Assembly (NCBI GenBank): GCA_002390285.1
Contig: DGPB01000012.1
Coordinates: 62,001 to 126,000, forward strand
Reading direction: 5' to 3'
DNA length: 64,000 nucleotides
DNA from: Cellvibrionales bacterium UBA4451
Lineage (GTDB): Bacteria > Pseudomonadota > Gammaproteobacteria > Pseudomonadales > Porticoccaceae
The translations under genes and the position numbers were made by a program. Below are positions 35,444 to 44,803 of this stretch, piece by piece. The notes under the pieces are model-generated. The model was not told the DNA's origin and ran no database searches. It was given only the letters and a program-made list of their open reading frames with translations. Within the stretch, counting starts at the first letter, position 1; every line of letters begins with the position of its first letter.

Positions 35444-36208
35444 GTGAAGTTAAATTACGTCATACAGGGTTCAGGTCAACCGGTGATACTCATGCACGGC
35501 ATGTTTGGCTCACTAAGCAACCTAGGACTAGTAACCCGAGCATTGGCAGACAGCCATTCAGTCATTGCCGTTGATCTGAGAAATCACGGGGATTCTCCAC
35601 ATAGCACGTCGATGGATTACCCTTGTCTGGCAGATGACATTGTCGAGTTAATGGATGATTTGAATCTCGATCAAGCAGACCTGCTCGGTCACTCCATGGG
35701 CGGCAAAGTCGCCATGCAAGTTGCTTTGAACTACCCAGAGCGCGTCAATAAACTCATCATCGCTGATATAGCCCCAGTAGATTACAAACCTGACCGCCAT
35801 GGGGGGGTGCTGGAAGGACTGTCTTTACTAGCGACCACAAGGCCAAACTCCCGCAAGGAAGCTGACCGGCTATTAGCCGACCATGTCAATGAAACCTCTG
35901 TGCGTGCCTTTTTGCTTAAAAATCTTGTACGCGCAGAAGATGGGAGGTTTGACCTCCGCCTGAATATGGAGGGAATTGTTGCTAATTACTTCGACACGTT
36001 GACTCTGGCGCCTACCGGCGAACCCTTCTCAGGCCCCGTGTTGTTTATCAAGGGAGAGAACTCCGCCTACATTCAGGATAAACACCGCAGCGAAGTAGTA
36101 AGACTATTCCCCAATGCTCAATTCAAGATGATAGCCAATACGGGCCATTGGCTGCATGCGGAAAAACCCGAAACCTTCAATAAAATTGTCCGAACTTTTC
36201 TCAATTGA
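35444..36208 (+). CDS. Alpha/beta-fold hydrolase (YbfF-like esterase)
   Basis: A 254-residue hydrolase with HGMFGSLSNL (oxyanion loop), DLRNHGDSP, the nucleophile elbow GHSMGG, and a C-terminal catalytic histidine in NTGHWLHAEKP. It matches the YbfF acyl-ester hydrolase type in length and motifs. It starts with a GTG at 35444; a TAA at 35420 limits any extension, and no better start is seen. A hairpin at 36207-36231 follows its stop. Confidence 0.87.
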   Translation: MKLNYVIQGSGQPVILMHGMFGSLSNLGLVTRALADSHSVIAVDLRNHGDSPHSTSMDYPCLADDIVELMDDLNLDQADLLGHSMGGKVAMQVALNYPERVNKLIIADIAPVDYKPDRHGGVLEGLSLLATTRPNSRKEADRLLADHVNETSVRAFLLKNLVRAEDGRFDLRLNMEGIVANYFDTLTLAPTGEPFSGPVLFIKGENSAYIQDKHRSEVVRLFPNAQFKMIANTGHWLHAEKPETFNKIVRTFLN

Positions 36209-36231
36209 AGGGATGGCAGCGCCACCCCTTC
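36207..36231. terminator. Hairpin between the esterase and metY (possible terminator)
   Basis: GAAGGG-A-TGGC pairs with GCCA-C-CCCTTC around a 3-base loop. A long T run does not follow, so it is a weak terminator or just a convergent-gene hairpin. Confidence 0.4.
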
Positions 36232-36256
36232 CCGTTAAATAAAACACTTCCAGATA

Positions 36257-37531
36257 TCACCTAACAGCATCAAGAGCCTGGCTCACATCAGCAATAATAT
36301 CATCGATATTTTCAATACCCACAGAGATACGCACAAGGTCTGAACTAACACCTGCGGCAGCCAATTCATCATCATTCAACTGGCGGTGGGTAGTGGATGC
36401 TGGATGACAGGCCAGTGACTTTGCATCGCCAATATTGACTAATCGCAAAATCATTTCCAATGCATCAATAAATTGTCCTCCAGCCTTGGATCCGCCTTTT
36501 ATCCCAAAACTCAGGATACCCGATGCCTTACCACCCGTCATTTTCTGGCAATTCTGGTAATAAGGACTATCCGGTAAAGCGGCGTAGTTTACCCATGCCA
36601 CTTTATCGTGGTTACTCAGGTAACTGGCCAGCTTTTCAGCATTCTCACAATGCCGCTCCATACGAAGCCCCAGTGTCTCCAGACCCTGTAAAATTTGGAA
36701 TGAGTTAGTGGGAGAAATAGCCGCTCCCATACTTCGAAGAGGAACAACCCGACAACGACCTATGTAGGCAGCAGCACCGAATGCTTCGGTATAAACAACA
36801 CCATGGTAGGAAGGATCTGGTTCATTTAAAACGGCAAACCGCTCTTTGTTGGCAACCCAATCAAATTTTCCTGAATCAATGATGACACCACCAATAGACG
36901 TGCCATGACCACCGATATATTTGGTCAGGGAATGAATCACAATATCTGCCCCCAGCTCAAAGGGCCGACATAAAAAAGGTGTCGCGACAGTACTATCGAC
37001 AATTAATGGCACGCCATGCTTATGTGCTATTTCGGCAAACTTTTCCAGATCGACAATATTGCCCGCTGGATTACCAATGGATTCACAAAAGACCAGTCGG
37101 GTATTTTCATCAATGGCATTTTCTAGGGCTTCAAAGTCATCAGCCGACACCATCCGTGCCTCGATACCCTGCTTAGGTAAAGTATGAGCAAACAGGTTAT
37201 AAGTTCCGCCATATAGCTGGCTGGTACTAACAATATTATCCCCCACCGAACAAATACACTGAATAGCATAAGTAATTGCCGCCATTCCGGAAGCAACGGC
37301 TAAGGCAGCAATACCACCTTCCATTGCAGCCAGCCGCTGCTCAAGCACATCGGTTGTTGGATTCATAATCCGGGTATAAATATTACCGGGCACCTTTAAG
37401 TCAAAAAGGTCTGCGCCGTGTTGAGTGTCGTCAAAGGTATAGGAGGTCGTTTGATAAATAGGAACCGCTGCCGCCTTAGTGGTCGCTTCCGACTTATATC
37501 CGTGATGTAACGCCAGGGATTCAAGTTTCAT
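36257..37531 (-). CDS. metY: O-acetylhomoserine sulfhydrylase (MetY)
   Basis: A PLP enzyme of the Cys/Met metabolism family, 424 residues, making homocysteine from O-acetylhomoserine and sulfide. PLP lysine is in VIHSLTKYIGGHG; other signatures are AAMEGGIAALAVASGMAAI and SIGNPAGNIVDLEKFA. The long MetY length and the insert STVATPFLCRP fit. The ATG at 37529-37531 is preferred; the frame opens with a TTG at 37552. No neighbouring sulfur gene, so regulation is not clear. Confidence 0.92.
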   Translation of the reverse strand: MKLESLALHHGYKSEATTKAAAVPIYQTTSYTFDDTQHGADLFDLKVPGNIYTRIMNPTTDVLEQRLAAMEGGIAALAVASGMAAITYAIQCICSVGDNIVSTSQLYGGTYNLFAHTLPKQGIEARMVSADDFEALENAIDENTRLVFCESIGNPAGNIVDLEKFAEIAHKHGVPLIVDSTVATPFLCRPFELGADIVIHSLTKYIGGHGTSIGGVIIDSGKFDWVANKERFAVLNEPDPSYHGVVYTEAFGAAAYIGRCRVVPLRSMGAAISPTNSFQILQGLETLGLRMERHCENAEKLASYLSNHDKVAWVNYAALPDSPYYQNCQKMTGGKASGILSFGIKGGSKAGGQFIDALEMILRLVNIGDAKSLACHPASTTHRQLNDDELAAAGVSSDLVRISVGIENIDDIIADVSQALDAVR

Positions 37532-37609
37532 ATGTAAATTAATCCTATACAAAAAAGATTTATTTTAAAAAGTTAAGACTGAGTTCGCTGGAAAAAAACA
37601 TTAAGTCAA

Positions 37610-38650
37610 TTAAAAGCCCGCAGCCAATTCTCGGGTCAATTCTGCTGCAGGTATAGCCTTGCAACCCGTCGCATTCTGCCCTGACCACAGAGGTGAAAAA
37701 TCCCCAGAGCCCTGAGCTTCCAATACCGAACGCAAGGGTGCAATAGCAGTTGCTGCCAATGGAAATCCAGGGATTCCATGACGCATGGGACCAAGCTCTT
37801 TCATCGCTAAATTTATGATGGCTCGAGCAGGCCGCCCGGTAAAAATATTTGTCAACGCGGTATGCCTTGCTCTCTCACTTTTAAGTGCGGCACGATGCAC
37901 TGGGCTTGTCAGAGCTTCATGACAAAGCAAATACGCCGTACCCACCTGAACACCAGAGGCGCCAAGCGCCATGGCAGCAGCAACACCTTTGGCATCGGCA
38001 ATACCGCCAGCAGCCACGACAGGAATATTTACCTCCCGAATAATTTGAGGCAGCAATGCAAACGTACCTTCCTGAGAATTAAGGTCATGCGATAAGAACA
38101 TCCCCCGATGTCCACCGGCTTCAACTCCCTGAGCAATAATCACATCCGCGCCATACTCTTCCAACCAAAGCGCTTCTTCAATTGTCGTCGCAGAACAAAT
38201 CACCTTGGCATCAAAAGCCTTTACCCGTGCCAACAATTCATCCGATGGCAAACCAAAATGAAAACTCACCACGGGCGGCTTAAACTCTTCTAGTATATCA
38301 ACGGCTTTCGAATTGAACGGTACACGCTCAGCTCCTACAGGAATCACATCGGGGTCAATACCATGCTCAATATAAAATGGTGTCAGCGCCTGATGCCAAG
38401 CCATGTCGAGACTTTGGCGTGGTTCAGGCACTTGATGGCAAAAGAAATTCACATTAAAAGGTCGATTTGTCTGAGACTTAATCGCCACTAATTCATCACG
38501 CAACGTATCCAAGCTAAGCATTGCACAGGGCAAAGATCCCAGCCCACCTGCATTAGATACTGCCACCGTCAAAGCACTGCCCTGCACACCCGCCATAGGT
38601 GCTTGAATAAGCGGCCATTCAATCCCAAGATATTTTTGTAACGTCAACAT
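37610..38650 (-). CDS. Nitronate monooxygenase (2-nitropropane dioxygenase family)
   Basis: A 346-residue FMN enzyme oxidising nitronates (or propionate-3-nitronate) to aldehydes and nitrite. Signatures: QAPMAGVQGSALTVAVSNAGGLGSLP at the N-terminus, ADVIIAQGVEAGGHRG and VVAAGGIADAKGVAAAMALGASGVQVGTAYL. It stops 14 bases downstream of the glutamate synthase-like gene (38665-40212) and may share its transcript. Confidence 0.9.
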   Translation of the reverse strand: MLTLQKYLGIEWPLIQAPMAGVQGSALTVAVSNAGGLGSLPCAMLSLDTLRDELVAIKSQTNRPFNVNFFCHQVPEPRQSLDMAWHQALTPFYIEHGIDPDVIPVGAERVPFNSKAVDILEEFKPPVVSFHFGLPSDELLARVKAFDAKVICSATTIEEALWLEEYGADVIIAQGVEAGGHRGMFLSHDLNSQEGTFALLPQIIREVNIPVVAAGGIADAKGVAAAMALGASGVQVGTAYLLCHEALTSPVHRAALKSERARHTALTNIFTGRPARAIINLAMKELGPMRHGIPGFPLAATAIAPLRSVLEAQGSGDFSPLWSGQNATGCKAIPAAELTRELAAGF

Positions 38651-38664
38651 CCTCGTCTCCGTTC

Positions 38665-40212
38665 TTATTTTCTTTGTAAATCAAATCCAGAAAACTCAAT
38701 CCCAGATAATTGGGCCAATTTAGCATCAAAGGTGGCAATGTCATCCCGATTAAATTCATTCAGATGTGAATGTCCGCACGCCCGAGCCATCACCTTCATC
38801 AACTCAACAGATGAATCAAAAAAAGTAGCCAGCCTTTGGGCAGAACTATCAACGTCCAACCTTTTTCGCAACTCGGGATTTTGGGTAGCTATACCCGCAG
38901 GGCAGTTGTTGGTATGACATATTCTTGCAGCGATACAACCTATAGATTGCATAGCACTGTTGGCAATGGCAACGCCGTCAGCCCCTAGAGCTAAGGCCTT
39001 AATAAAGTCACTGGGCACGCGTAAACCGCCGGTAGCAATTAGCGTGACCTTCCGGCCTACTCCTCGCTGATCAAGATAGTGCCGAGCTCTGGCTAAGGCT
39101 GGAATAGTGGGCACGCTAATGTGATTTCGGAACAATAAAGGTGCTGCACCAGTGCCACCACCACGACCATCCAGAATAATATATTCGGCACTGGCCTGAA
39201 GGGCAAACTCAATATCTCGTTCAATATGGTTGGCACTGAGTTTGAAACCGATCGGAATACCACCGGTAATTTCTCTCACTCGATCCGCAAACCGCTTGAA
39301 ATCTTCAGGGGTACTCAGGTCACTGAAGGTGGCTGGAGAAATGGCTGGCTCGCCCTCAGGAATACCCCGAACTTGAGAAATTTTACCCACATTTTTCACT
39401 GCAGGCAGGTGTCCTTCCGTGCCGGTATTTGCGCCCTGACCACCTTTAAAATGAAATGCCTGTACTTTTTTCAGCGCGTCTTCACTGTAACCAAACTTGG
39501 CGCTAGCCAGCTCATAAAAATAGCGCCTATTGGCCTGCTGTTCTTCTGGCAACATACCTCCTTCGCCAGAGCAAATACCCGTACCCGCTAGCTCAGCACC
39601 CTTTGCCATGGCCACCTTTGCCTCTTCGGACAGCGCACCAAAACTCATATCAGACACAAACAAGGGGATTTTTAATACCAGCGGTTTCACCGCGTTCGGG
39701 CCAATAACCAACTCCGAGCCAACGTCCACATTCTCCATCAATGGCTTTGTGGCTAACTGGGCAACCATAATTTGAATATCATCCCAGCTCGGCAACTGGT
39801 TTCGCGGCACACCCATGGCACTTACTGGACCATGCGGGCCGACACCAGATAACCCCTCTCTGGCTAGCTGGTGAATATATTCTACCGTCGGTTCTTCCTC
39901 TGTAGCCTGCACTGGAGGGACCAGGCTTTTATCTTCAGCAATACCGGGACCTTCCAAACCCACTTGATCATCAGAAAACTGCTTATGGGTGCCATCACAA
40001 AAAGGGGTGTTACGCGTATGTTTACAAGCACACAAGTAGGCTTCTTGCTCCTCATCAGAAACAATGACTTTTGGGGTAAATAACGTCCCCACATGGGAGC
40101 CGTCGCAAAATGGCTGGCTTTTTGATTTTCCACAGGTGCAGAAATGATATTCCTGCCCCTTGGACAAATTGACCTTTACTGGTTTGTTATCAGCTATAAC
40201 GGGATTATTCAT
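38665..40212 (-). CDS. Fusion of two CDGSH iron-sulfur domains with a glutamate-synthase-like FMN domain
   Basis: A 515-residue protein. The N-terminal part has two CDGSH-type [2Fe-2S] motifs, CTCGKSKSQPFCDGSH and CACKHTRNTPFCDGTH. The rest is the GltB-type FMN-binding barrel (FVSDMSFGALSEEAKVAMAKGAELAGT, GVGRKVTLIATGGLRVPSDFIKALALGADGVAIANSAM, CIAARICHTNNCPAGIATQNPELRKRL). It lacks the glutaminase domain, so it is not a complete glutamate synthase. ATG 40210-40212 is preferred to the upstream TTG. The combination probably moves electrons between the FMN and the CDGSH clusters; the substrate is unknown. Confidence 0.88.
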   Translation of the reverse strand: MNNPVIADNKPVKVNLSKGQEYHFCTCGKSKSQPFCDGSHVGTLFTPKVIVSDEEQEAYLCACKHTRNTPFCDGTHKQFSDDQVGLEGPGIAEDKSLVPPVQATEEEPTVEYIHQLAREGLSGVGPHGPVSAMGVPRNQLPSWDDIQIMVAQLATKPLMENVDVGSELVIGPNAVKPLVLKIPLFVSDMSFGALSEEAKVAMAKGAELAGTGICSGEGGMLPEEQQANRRYFYELASAKFGYSEDALKKVQAFHFKGGQGANTGTEGHLPAVKNVGKISQVRGIPEGEPAISPATFSDLSTPEDFKRFADRVREITGGIPIGFKLSANHIERDIEFALQASAEYIILDGRGGGTGAAPLLFRNHISVPTIPALARARHYLDQRGVGRKVTLIATGGLRVPSDFIKALALGADGVAIANSAMQSIGCIAARICHTNNCPAGIATQNPELRKRLDVDSSAQRLATFFDSSVELMKVMARACGHSHLNEFNRDDIATFDAKLAQLSGIEFSGFDLQRK

Positions 40213-40286
40213 AATGGCCGCTCTCAATAAGGTTAAAGCTCCTCACCCAAGAAGTGACAAATGTCACCCCTTGCTCCTACGGCGAT

Positions 40287-40658
40287 CTACGCCTCAACAA
40301 TGTCATCTTTCAAGCTCAAAACAAACGCAACCACGTCATCGTATTCTTGCTGAGGCACCTGTAACTCTTTCATTGTCGCACTGGCATGCTCTAGGAATAG
40401 GGACCAATCACTTTCACTGACATTCATGCCTTTATGTGACACTTTCATATCTCGACCGGTGTAGTACACCTAACCACCGGCGTTTGAACATAAATAATCT
40501 ATCAGCAACTGCTTTTCTCTCTCTATGCCGTCGTCTCCCCGGTTCTGCCAGAAACGGCCCAGCTGCCTATCTGTTTGTACGCGTGGCAGCAAATCATCAA
40601 CAAAAGCGGTAATACCCTCGTAACCACCGAGACGCTCGTATAGTGATGTCTGATTCAT
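40287..40658 (-). pseudogene. Group 1 truncated haemoglobin broken by an in-frame TAG
   Basis: The 5' part (40470-40658) encodes YERLGGYEGITAFVDDLLPRVQ and ends LCSNAGG; the frame then continues after a TAG at 40470-40472 with VYYTGRDMKVSHKGMNVSE in exactly the register expected for group 1 truncated globins, and the helix MNVSESDWSLFLEHASATMKEL follows. No frameshift is needed, so the simplest explanation is one point mutation (for example from AAG, CAG or TGG) that makes a nonsense codon. If it is a real substitution in the genome, the gene is dead unless the amber codon is read through. Confidence 0.82.
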
Positions 40659-40747
40659 ACGTTTTTCCTTTTTTTTGATAAGAGCATAATAAAAAGTCTT
40701 AGGGGTGACCTCTAAGCTCAGACCACTATAGACAGCGTAAGATGAAC

Positions 40748-41233
40748 CTATTCCCGACCTGTATCAACGATATCCGCTTTGGTTGAATTAACGATAGCCA
40801 CTAAAGCTTGCATCTCATTTGCCGTCAGCTTGTGCTTTGCCAGGACCTCCTTAAAAAGAGCAACCATGCGCCCCCACTCCAGCTCTGTGATTCCAAGGTG
40901 CGCATGGGAGATTTTCATCTCTCGACCCTGATACAAACATGGACCACCAGCAGCCTGACATACCATGGCAGTCAAGTGGTACTTCAAATAGGGTGCTGGA
41001 ACACGCTCCCTGGCAGCATCAACAGCAGGATTCGCATTGAGGACTACGTCCTGTACGAGAATATCAATGAAGTCACTGACAACAACTGAAATGGGTGCCA
41101 ATCCACCCAACCGATCATAGAGCGACGATTCCTTCTGGGCCTCATAACACCAAGCTGCTGCCGAGTGTGACCCCATAATTAGGGCGCCAACTAAACTCAA
41201 TATGACCCACCTGTCTTTACTGCGCCGGAACAT
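40748..41233 (-). CDS. Exported group 1 truncated haemoglobin-like protein
   Basis: A 161-residue protein with a Sec signal (basic MFRRSKDRW then LSLVGALIMGSHSAAAW, likely cleavage after AAA near residue 27), followed by LYDRLGGLAPISVVVSDFIDILVQD and MVCQAAGGPCLYQGREMKISHAHLGI, the group 1 truncated globin core with the proximal histidine in the KISHAHLGI segment. It differs from the cytoplasmic globin pseudogene next to it, so they are paralogues. Its presence in the periplasm hints at O2/NO/nitrite chemistry outside the cytoplasm; role not established. Confidence 0.82.
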   Translation of the reverse strand: MFRRSKDRWVILSLVGALIMGSHSAAAWCYEAQKESSLYDRLGGLAPISVVVSDFIDILVQDVVLNANPAVDAARERVPAPYLKYHLTAMVCQAAGGPCLYQGREMKISHAHLGITELEWGRMVALFKEVLAKHKLTANEMQALVAIVNSTKADIVDTGRE

Positions 41234-41461
41234 AACAACCCCTTCCTTTATTGAGGCAACTTACTACTCCACATGCGTTTAACCATAGCAGAAGTTCTGA
41301 AGGTGAGAAAAAATCCTAAAGAGTCAAATGAACAGTAAATACCACTATCACGGCTTAAGAGACACAATATCTTTTTAATCGCTTTCTAAAAAAGCACGCA
41401 CTCAGCCGAAAAAACCCTTATCCTGTTCACCTAACCCTAAAATGAGTAGAAGATATTTAGA

Positions 41462-41641
41462 ATGGCTAAACCTAACTATAGCTTTGAAAAGCGCCAGCGA
41501 GACATCGCGAAAAAGAAGAAGAAAGAAGAAAAACGACTGAAGAAAGCCGAGGCAAAGGGTGGGATAACGAGTGAGGTAGAAGATGACCAGCCTCAGGAAG
41601 CTCAGCCACTGTCGAGCAATGACGATAATACTGACACCTGA
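41462..41641 (+). CDS. Small lysine-rich conserved protein
   Basis: A 59-residue ORF: MAKPNYSFEKRQRDIAKKKKKEEKRLKKAEAKGG, then an acidic tail rich in D, E, Q and S. The N-terminal segment MAKPNYSFEKRQ matches, from memory, a small hypothetical protein widely kept in gammaproteobacteria. The weak site AGAAGATATTTAGA lies upstream of the ATG. Charge pattern suggests nucleic-acid binding or a disordered linker. Function unknown. Confidence 0.75.
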   Translation: MAKPNYSFEKRQRDIAKKKKKEEKRLKKAEAKGGITSEVEDDQPQEAQPLSSNDDNTDT

Positions 41642-41706
41642 CACCGCAGGTTAATCAGGCCAATACTATCTTATCTGTGACGGTGAACATATTATCAAGT
41701 GTTTAA

Positions 41707-41752
41707 AATGAAAACCGGGCCACTGGAATTCCACGCTAGCCCGCCTTTCATT
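41707..41752. terminator. Large hairpin between convergent genes
   Basis: AATGAAAACCGGGC (41707-41720) pairs with GCCCGCCTTTCATT (41739-41752), 12 of 14 positions, around an 18-base loop that includes TGGAATTCCA. It lies between the small lysine-rich gene and gcvP, which converge. It probably acts as a shared terminator; no strong T run is present. Confidence 0.55.
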
Positions 41753-41772
41753 TCATTTTAGTTCACTTAACC

Positions 41773-44643
41773 TTATTCATACTCGGCGATGGGTAAACAC
41801 GCACACACCAAATTTCGATCACCATAAACATTGTCGATTCTGCCCACGGGCGACCAGTATTTAGCTTCCCTAAGAGACGCCAGTGGATAAGCAGCCAACT
41901 CTCTTGAGTAACTTCTATTCCAATCATCGGCTACCACCATATCGGCAGTGTGCGGGGCATGACAGAGGGGATTATCATCCAATGGATAGTCACCACGCTC
42001 TACGGCAGCAATTTCTTCACGGATTTGCAACATGGCATCACAGAACCGGTCAAGCTCTTCTTTGGACTCACTCTCAGTGGGCTCGATCATCAGGGTACCG
42101 GGTACCGGAAATGACATAGTAGGTGCGTGAAAACCATAGTCGATCAGGCGCTTGGCCACATCGTCCACAGTGACGCCGGAGTCATCCTTAATCCCACGCA
42201 GATCGACTATACATTCATGTGCTACACGGTCATTGGCGCCCGTATAGAGAATGGGATAAACATTTTTTAGCCGCTCTGCCATGTAATTGGCATTGAGAAT
42301 GGCAACCTCAGTGGCCTGCTTCAACCCGTCAGCGCCCATCATTTTGATATACATCCAGGTGATCGTCAGGATGCTGGCGCTGCCCCAAGGCGCAGCAGAG
42401 ACGGCACCCACGGCCGTATCTTTACCCAATCTACTACTCAACAAACAATGGTGCCCCGGCAGATAGGCTGCCAAATGTTGACGCACGGCCACTGGGCCCA
42501 CACCAGGGCCACCACCACCGTGGGGAATACAAAACGTTTTGTGTAAATTCAGATGCGACACATCGCCACCAAACTTACCCGGCTGGCAAAGCCCCACCAT
42601 GGCATTGAGATTGGCGCCATCGATATACACCTGACCACCGTGCTGATGAATAATATCGCAAATCTCGGTGATACCTTTCTCAAATACCCCATGAGTGGAG
42701 GGGTAAGTCACCATAATCGCCGCTAGATTTTCGCTGTGCTGTTCCGCTTTGGCGCGAAGATCATCGATATCCACATTGCCCTGGTCATCACAACTCGTTA
42801 CGACGACTCTCATGCCACACATCTGTGCCGATGCCGGGTTGGTACCATGGGCAGAACTGGGAATAAGGCAGATATTTCGATGCGAATCATCACGACTTGC
42901 GTGATAAGCACGAATCGCCAGTAACCCCGCATATTCCCCTTGAGAACCAGCATTGGGTTGGAGCGAAATGGAGTCATAACCTGTTGCCGCACAAAGCATA
43001 GCTTCCAGTTCTTCGATCATTGCCACATACCCTACGGTCTGATCCTGTGGTGCAAAGGGGTGAATATTGGAAAATTCTGGCCAGGTCACGGGAATCATTT
43101 CAGCAGTCGCATTGAGCTTCATGGTGCAAGAGCCGAGCGGGATCATCGCCCGATCCAACGCAATGTCTTTGTCTGCCAGCTTACGCAGGTAACGCAGCAT
43201 TTCAGTTTCAGAGTGGTAACGATTGAAAACTGGGTGCGTCAGCGGCTCACTGGTACGCAATAAGTTCTCGGGTAACCCGCTCTTGGCGGCAGACTCCAGA
43301 TCAGCAACCATAAGCTCGGTGCTGGCATCAAACAAACGCCACAACACTTCTATATCGGCAGGGCCGACAGTTTCGTCCAGAGAGATACCCACATGGTTGC
43401 TATCCACTACCCGCAGGTTAATACCCTGAGCCACCGCTTCTTGATGAATGGCTGCCGTCTGTTCGCCGGTGGCAACTGTCAGGGTATCGAAGAAACTTTG
43501 ATTGATCGGAGCCTGACCCAGTTTTTTTAAACCAGCAGCCAGAATCGCAGTGTAGCAATGCACTTTCTCTGCGATTCGCTTCAAGCCGTCTGGTCCATGA
43601 TAAACCGCATACATGCTGGCCATTACCGCCAATAACACCTGCGCCGTACAGATGTTACTGGTGGCCTTTTCGCGGCGAATATGTTGCTCGCGGGTCTGTA
43701 AAGCCAACCGATAGGCTGGCTTGCCTCGAGTATCGAGAGAGATACCCACCAAACGACCCGGTAATGAACGCTTGAACGAATCGCGGGTGGCCATATAAGC
43801 CGCGTGTGGGCCACCAAAACCCAGCGGTACACCGAAGCGCTGGGTGCAACCGATAGCGACATCGGCACCCAATTCTGCAGGACTCTTCAATAGCAACAAG
43901 CTAAGAATATCGGCAGCCATCACCACCAGAGCCTTCTGCTGGTGGGCATTGTCAATTACGTCATCGAAATCACGGATCGCACCATCTACGCCGGGGTACT
44001 GCAACAGCACACCGAAGCAATCATGCTGGGCCGCTTCAACCGGATCTCCCACCACCACATCGATACCCATAGGTTCGGCTCGGGTTTCCACAACCTCGAT
44101 AGTTTGCGGCAAGCATTGGTGGTCAACAAAGAAGACTTTCCCCTTGGATTTGGACATCCGCTGACAGAGCGTCATGGCTTCGCCGGCAGCCGTCGCCTCA
44201 TCCAGTAATGAAGCACTGGCGAGGTCCATGCCGGTGAGGTCGGTAATCATCGTCTGGAAATTTAGCAGGGCTTCCAAGCGCCCTTGGGAAATTTCTGGCT
44301 GATAGGGTGTATAGGCGGTGTACCAGGCAGGATTTTCCAGCACATTACGCAGAATTACATTGGGAGTAATGCTGTTGTAATAGCCTTGGCCAATAAAGTT
44401 TTTTAAGACCCGATTCTGACTGGCAATGGCACGCAATTCGACCAATGCCTGCTGTTCGGTAACCGATGAACCCAGTTCAAGAGGCTGGCTGGAACGAATA
44501 TTGTCCGGCACCACCGCACCGATAAAGTCGGCCATATTCTCATAACCGATACTCTCCAGCATCGCCTGCTGATTGGCCTCAGAGGGACCAATATGACGGC
44601 GAATAAATTCATTGCTGTTTTCCAGTTCTACCAGTGGCTTCAT
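41773..44643 (-). CDS. gcvP: Glycine dehydrogenase (decarboxylating), P protein
   Basis: The 956-residue homodimeric-type P protein decarboxylates glycine onto the lipoyl H protein. The two halves of the fused P protein are present; the PLP lysine is in NLHKTFCIPHGGGGPG, and MIPLGSCTMKLNATAEM and SSAHGTNPASAQMCGM are typical. gcvT lies upstream on the same strand; gcvH is not between them or elsewhere in this window, although both neighbours are usual partners. Confidence 0.96.
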   Translation of the reverse strand: MKPLVELENSNEFIRRHIGPSEANQQAMLESIGYENMADFIGAVVPDNIRSSQPLELGSSVTEQQALVELRAIASQNRVLKNFIGQGYYNSITPNVILRNVLENPAWYTAYTPYQPEISQGRLEALLNFQTMITDLTGMDLASASLLDEATAAGEAMTLCQRMSKSKGKVFFVDHQCLPQTIEVVETRAEPMGIDVVVGDPVEAAQHDCFGVLLQYPGVDGAIRDFDDVIDNAHQQKALVVMAADILSLLLLKSPAELGADVAIGCTQRFGVPLGFGGPHAAYMATRDSFKRSLPGRLVGISLDTRGKPAYRLALQTREQHIRREKATSNICTAQVLLAVMASMYAVYHGPDGLKRIAEKVHCYTAILAAGLKKLGQAPINQSFFDTLTVATGEQTAAIHQEAVAQGINLRVVDSNHVGISLDETVGPADIEVLWRLFDASTELMVADLESAAKSGLPENLLRTSEPLTHPVFNRYHSETEMLRYLRKLADKDIALDRAMIPLGSCTMKLNATAEMIPVTWPEFSNIHPFAPQDQTVGYVAMIEELEAMLCAATGYDSISLQPNAGSQGEYAGLLAIRAYHASRDDSHRNICLIPSSAHGTNPASAQMCGMRVVVTSCDDQGNVDIDDLRAKAEQHSENLAAIMVTYPSTHGVFEKGITEICDIIHQHGGQVYIDGANLNAMVGLCQPGKFGGDVSHLNLHKTFCIPHGGGGPGVGPVAVRQHLAAYLPGHHCLLSSRLGKDTAVGAVSAAPWGSASILTITWMYIKMMGADGLKQATEVAILNANYMAERLKNVYPILYTGANDRVAHECIVDLRGIKDDSGVTVDDVAKRLIDYGFHAPTMSFPVPGTLMIEPTESESKEELDRFCDAMLQIREEIAAVERGDYPLDDNPLCHAPHTADMVVADDWNRSYSRELAAYPLASLREAKYWSPVGRIDNVYGDRNLVCACLPIAEYE

Positions 44644-44732
44644 GTTTGGTGTCTCTACTTGTTTATCTTTTGATGGATTAGGGATTGAGCTATGGCTAAG
44701 TGCGGGTGCTGTCTAAGTGGCTCTGCGGAATA

Positions 44733-44803
44733 GCTCGTTTTATCTGCGGCTGTTTATCCACGCTATTTAGCCACGGCTCTTTATCCGCAGCTCTCTATCC
44801 ACG
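44733..44803. repeat. Tandem repeat (13-16 bp, mostly 14) after the gcvT stop codon
   Basis: Plus-strand units led by GCT start at 44733, 44749, 44762, 44776 and 44790 with lengths 16, 13, 14, 14 and 14. The copy at 44790 includes the gcvT stop (minus-strand CGT GGA TAG); the other copies repeat GGATAA, GGCTAA, GGATAA and AGATAA. Weaker units extend the array toward 44690. Confidence 0.78.

Noticed and set aside
40470..40472. Reading the TAG in the truncated globin as a recoded (pyrrolysine/readthrough) codon
   Set aside because: Nothing in the window supports a recoding system; a point mutation or sequencing error is simpler.
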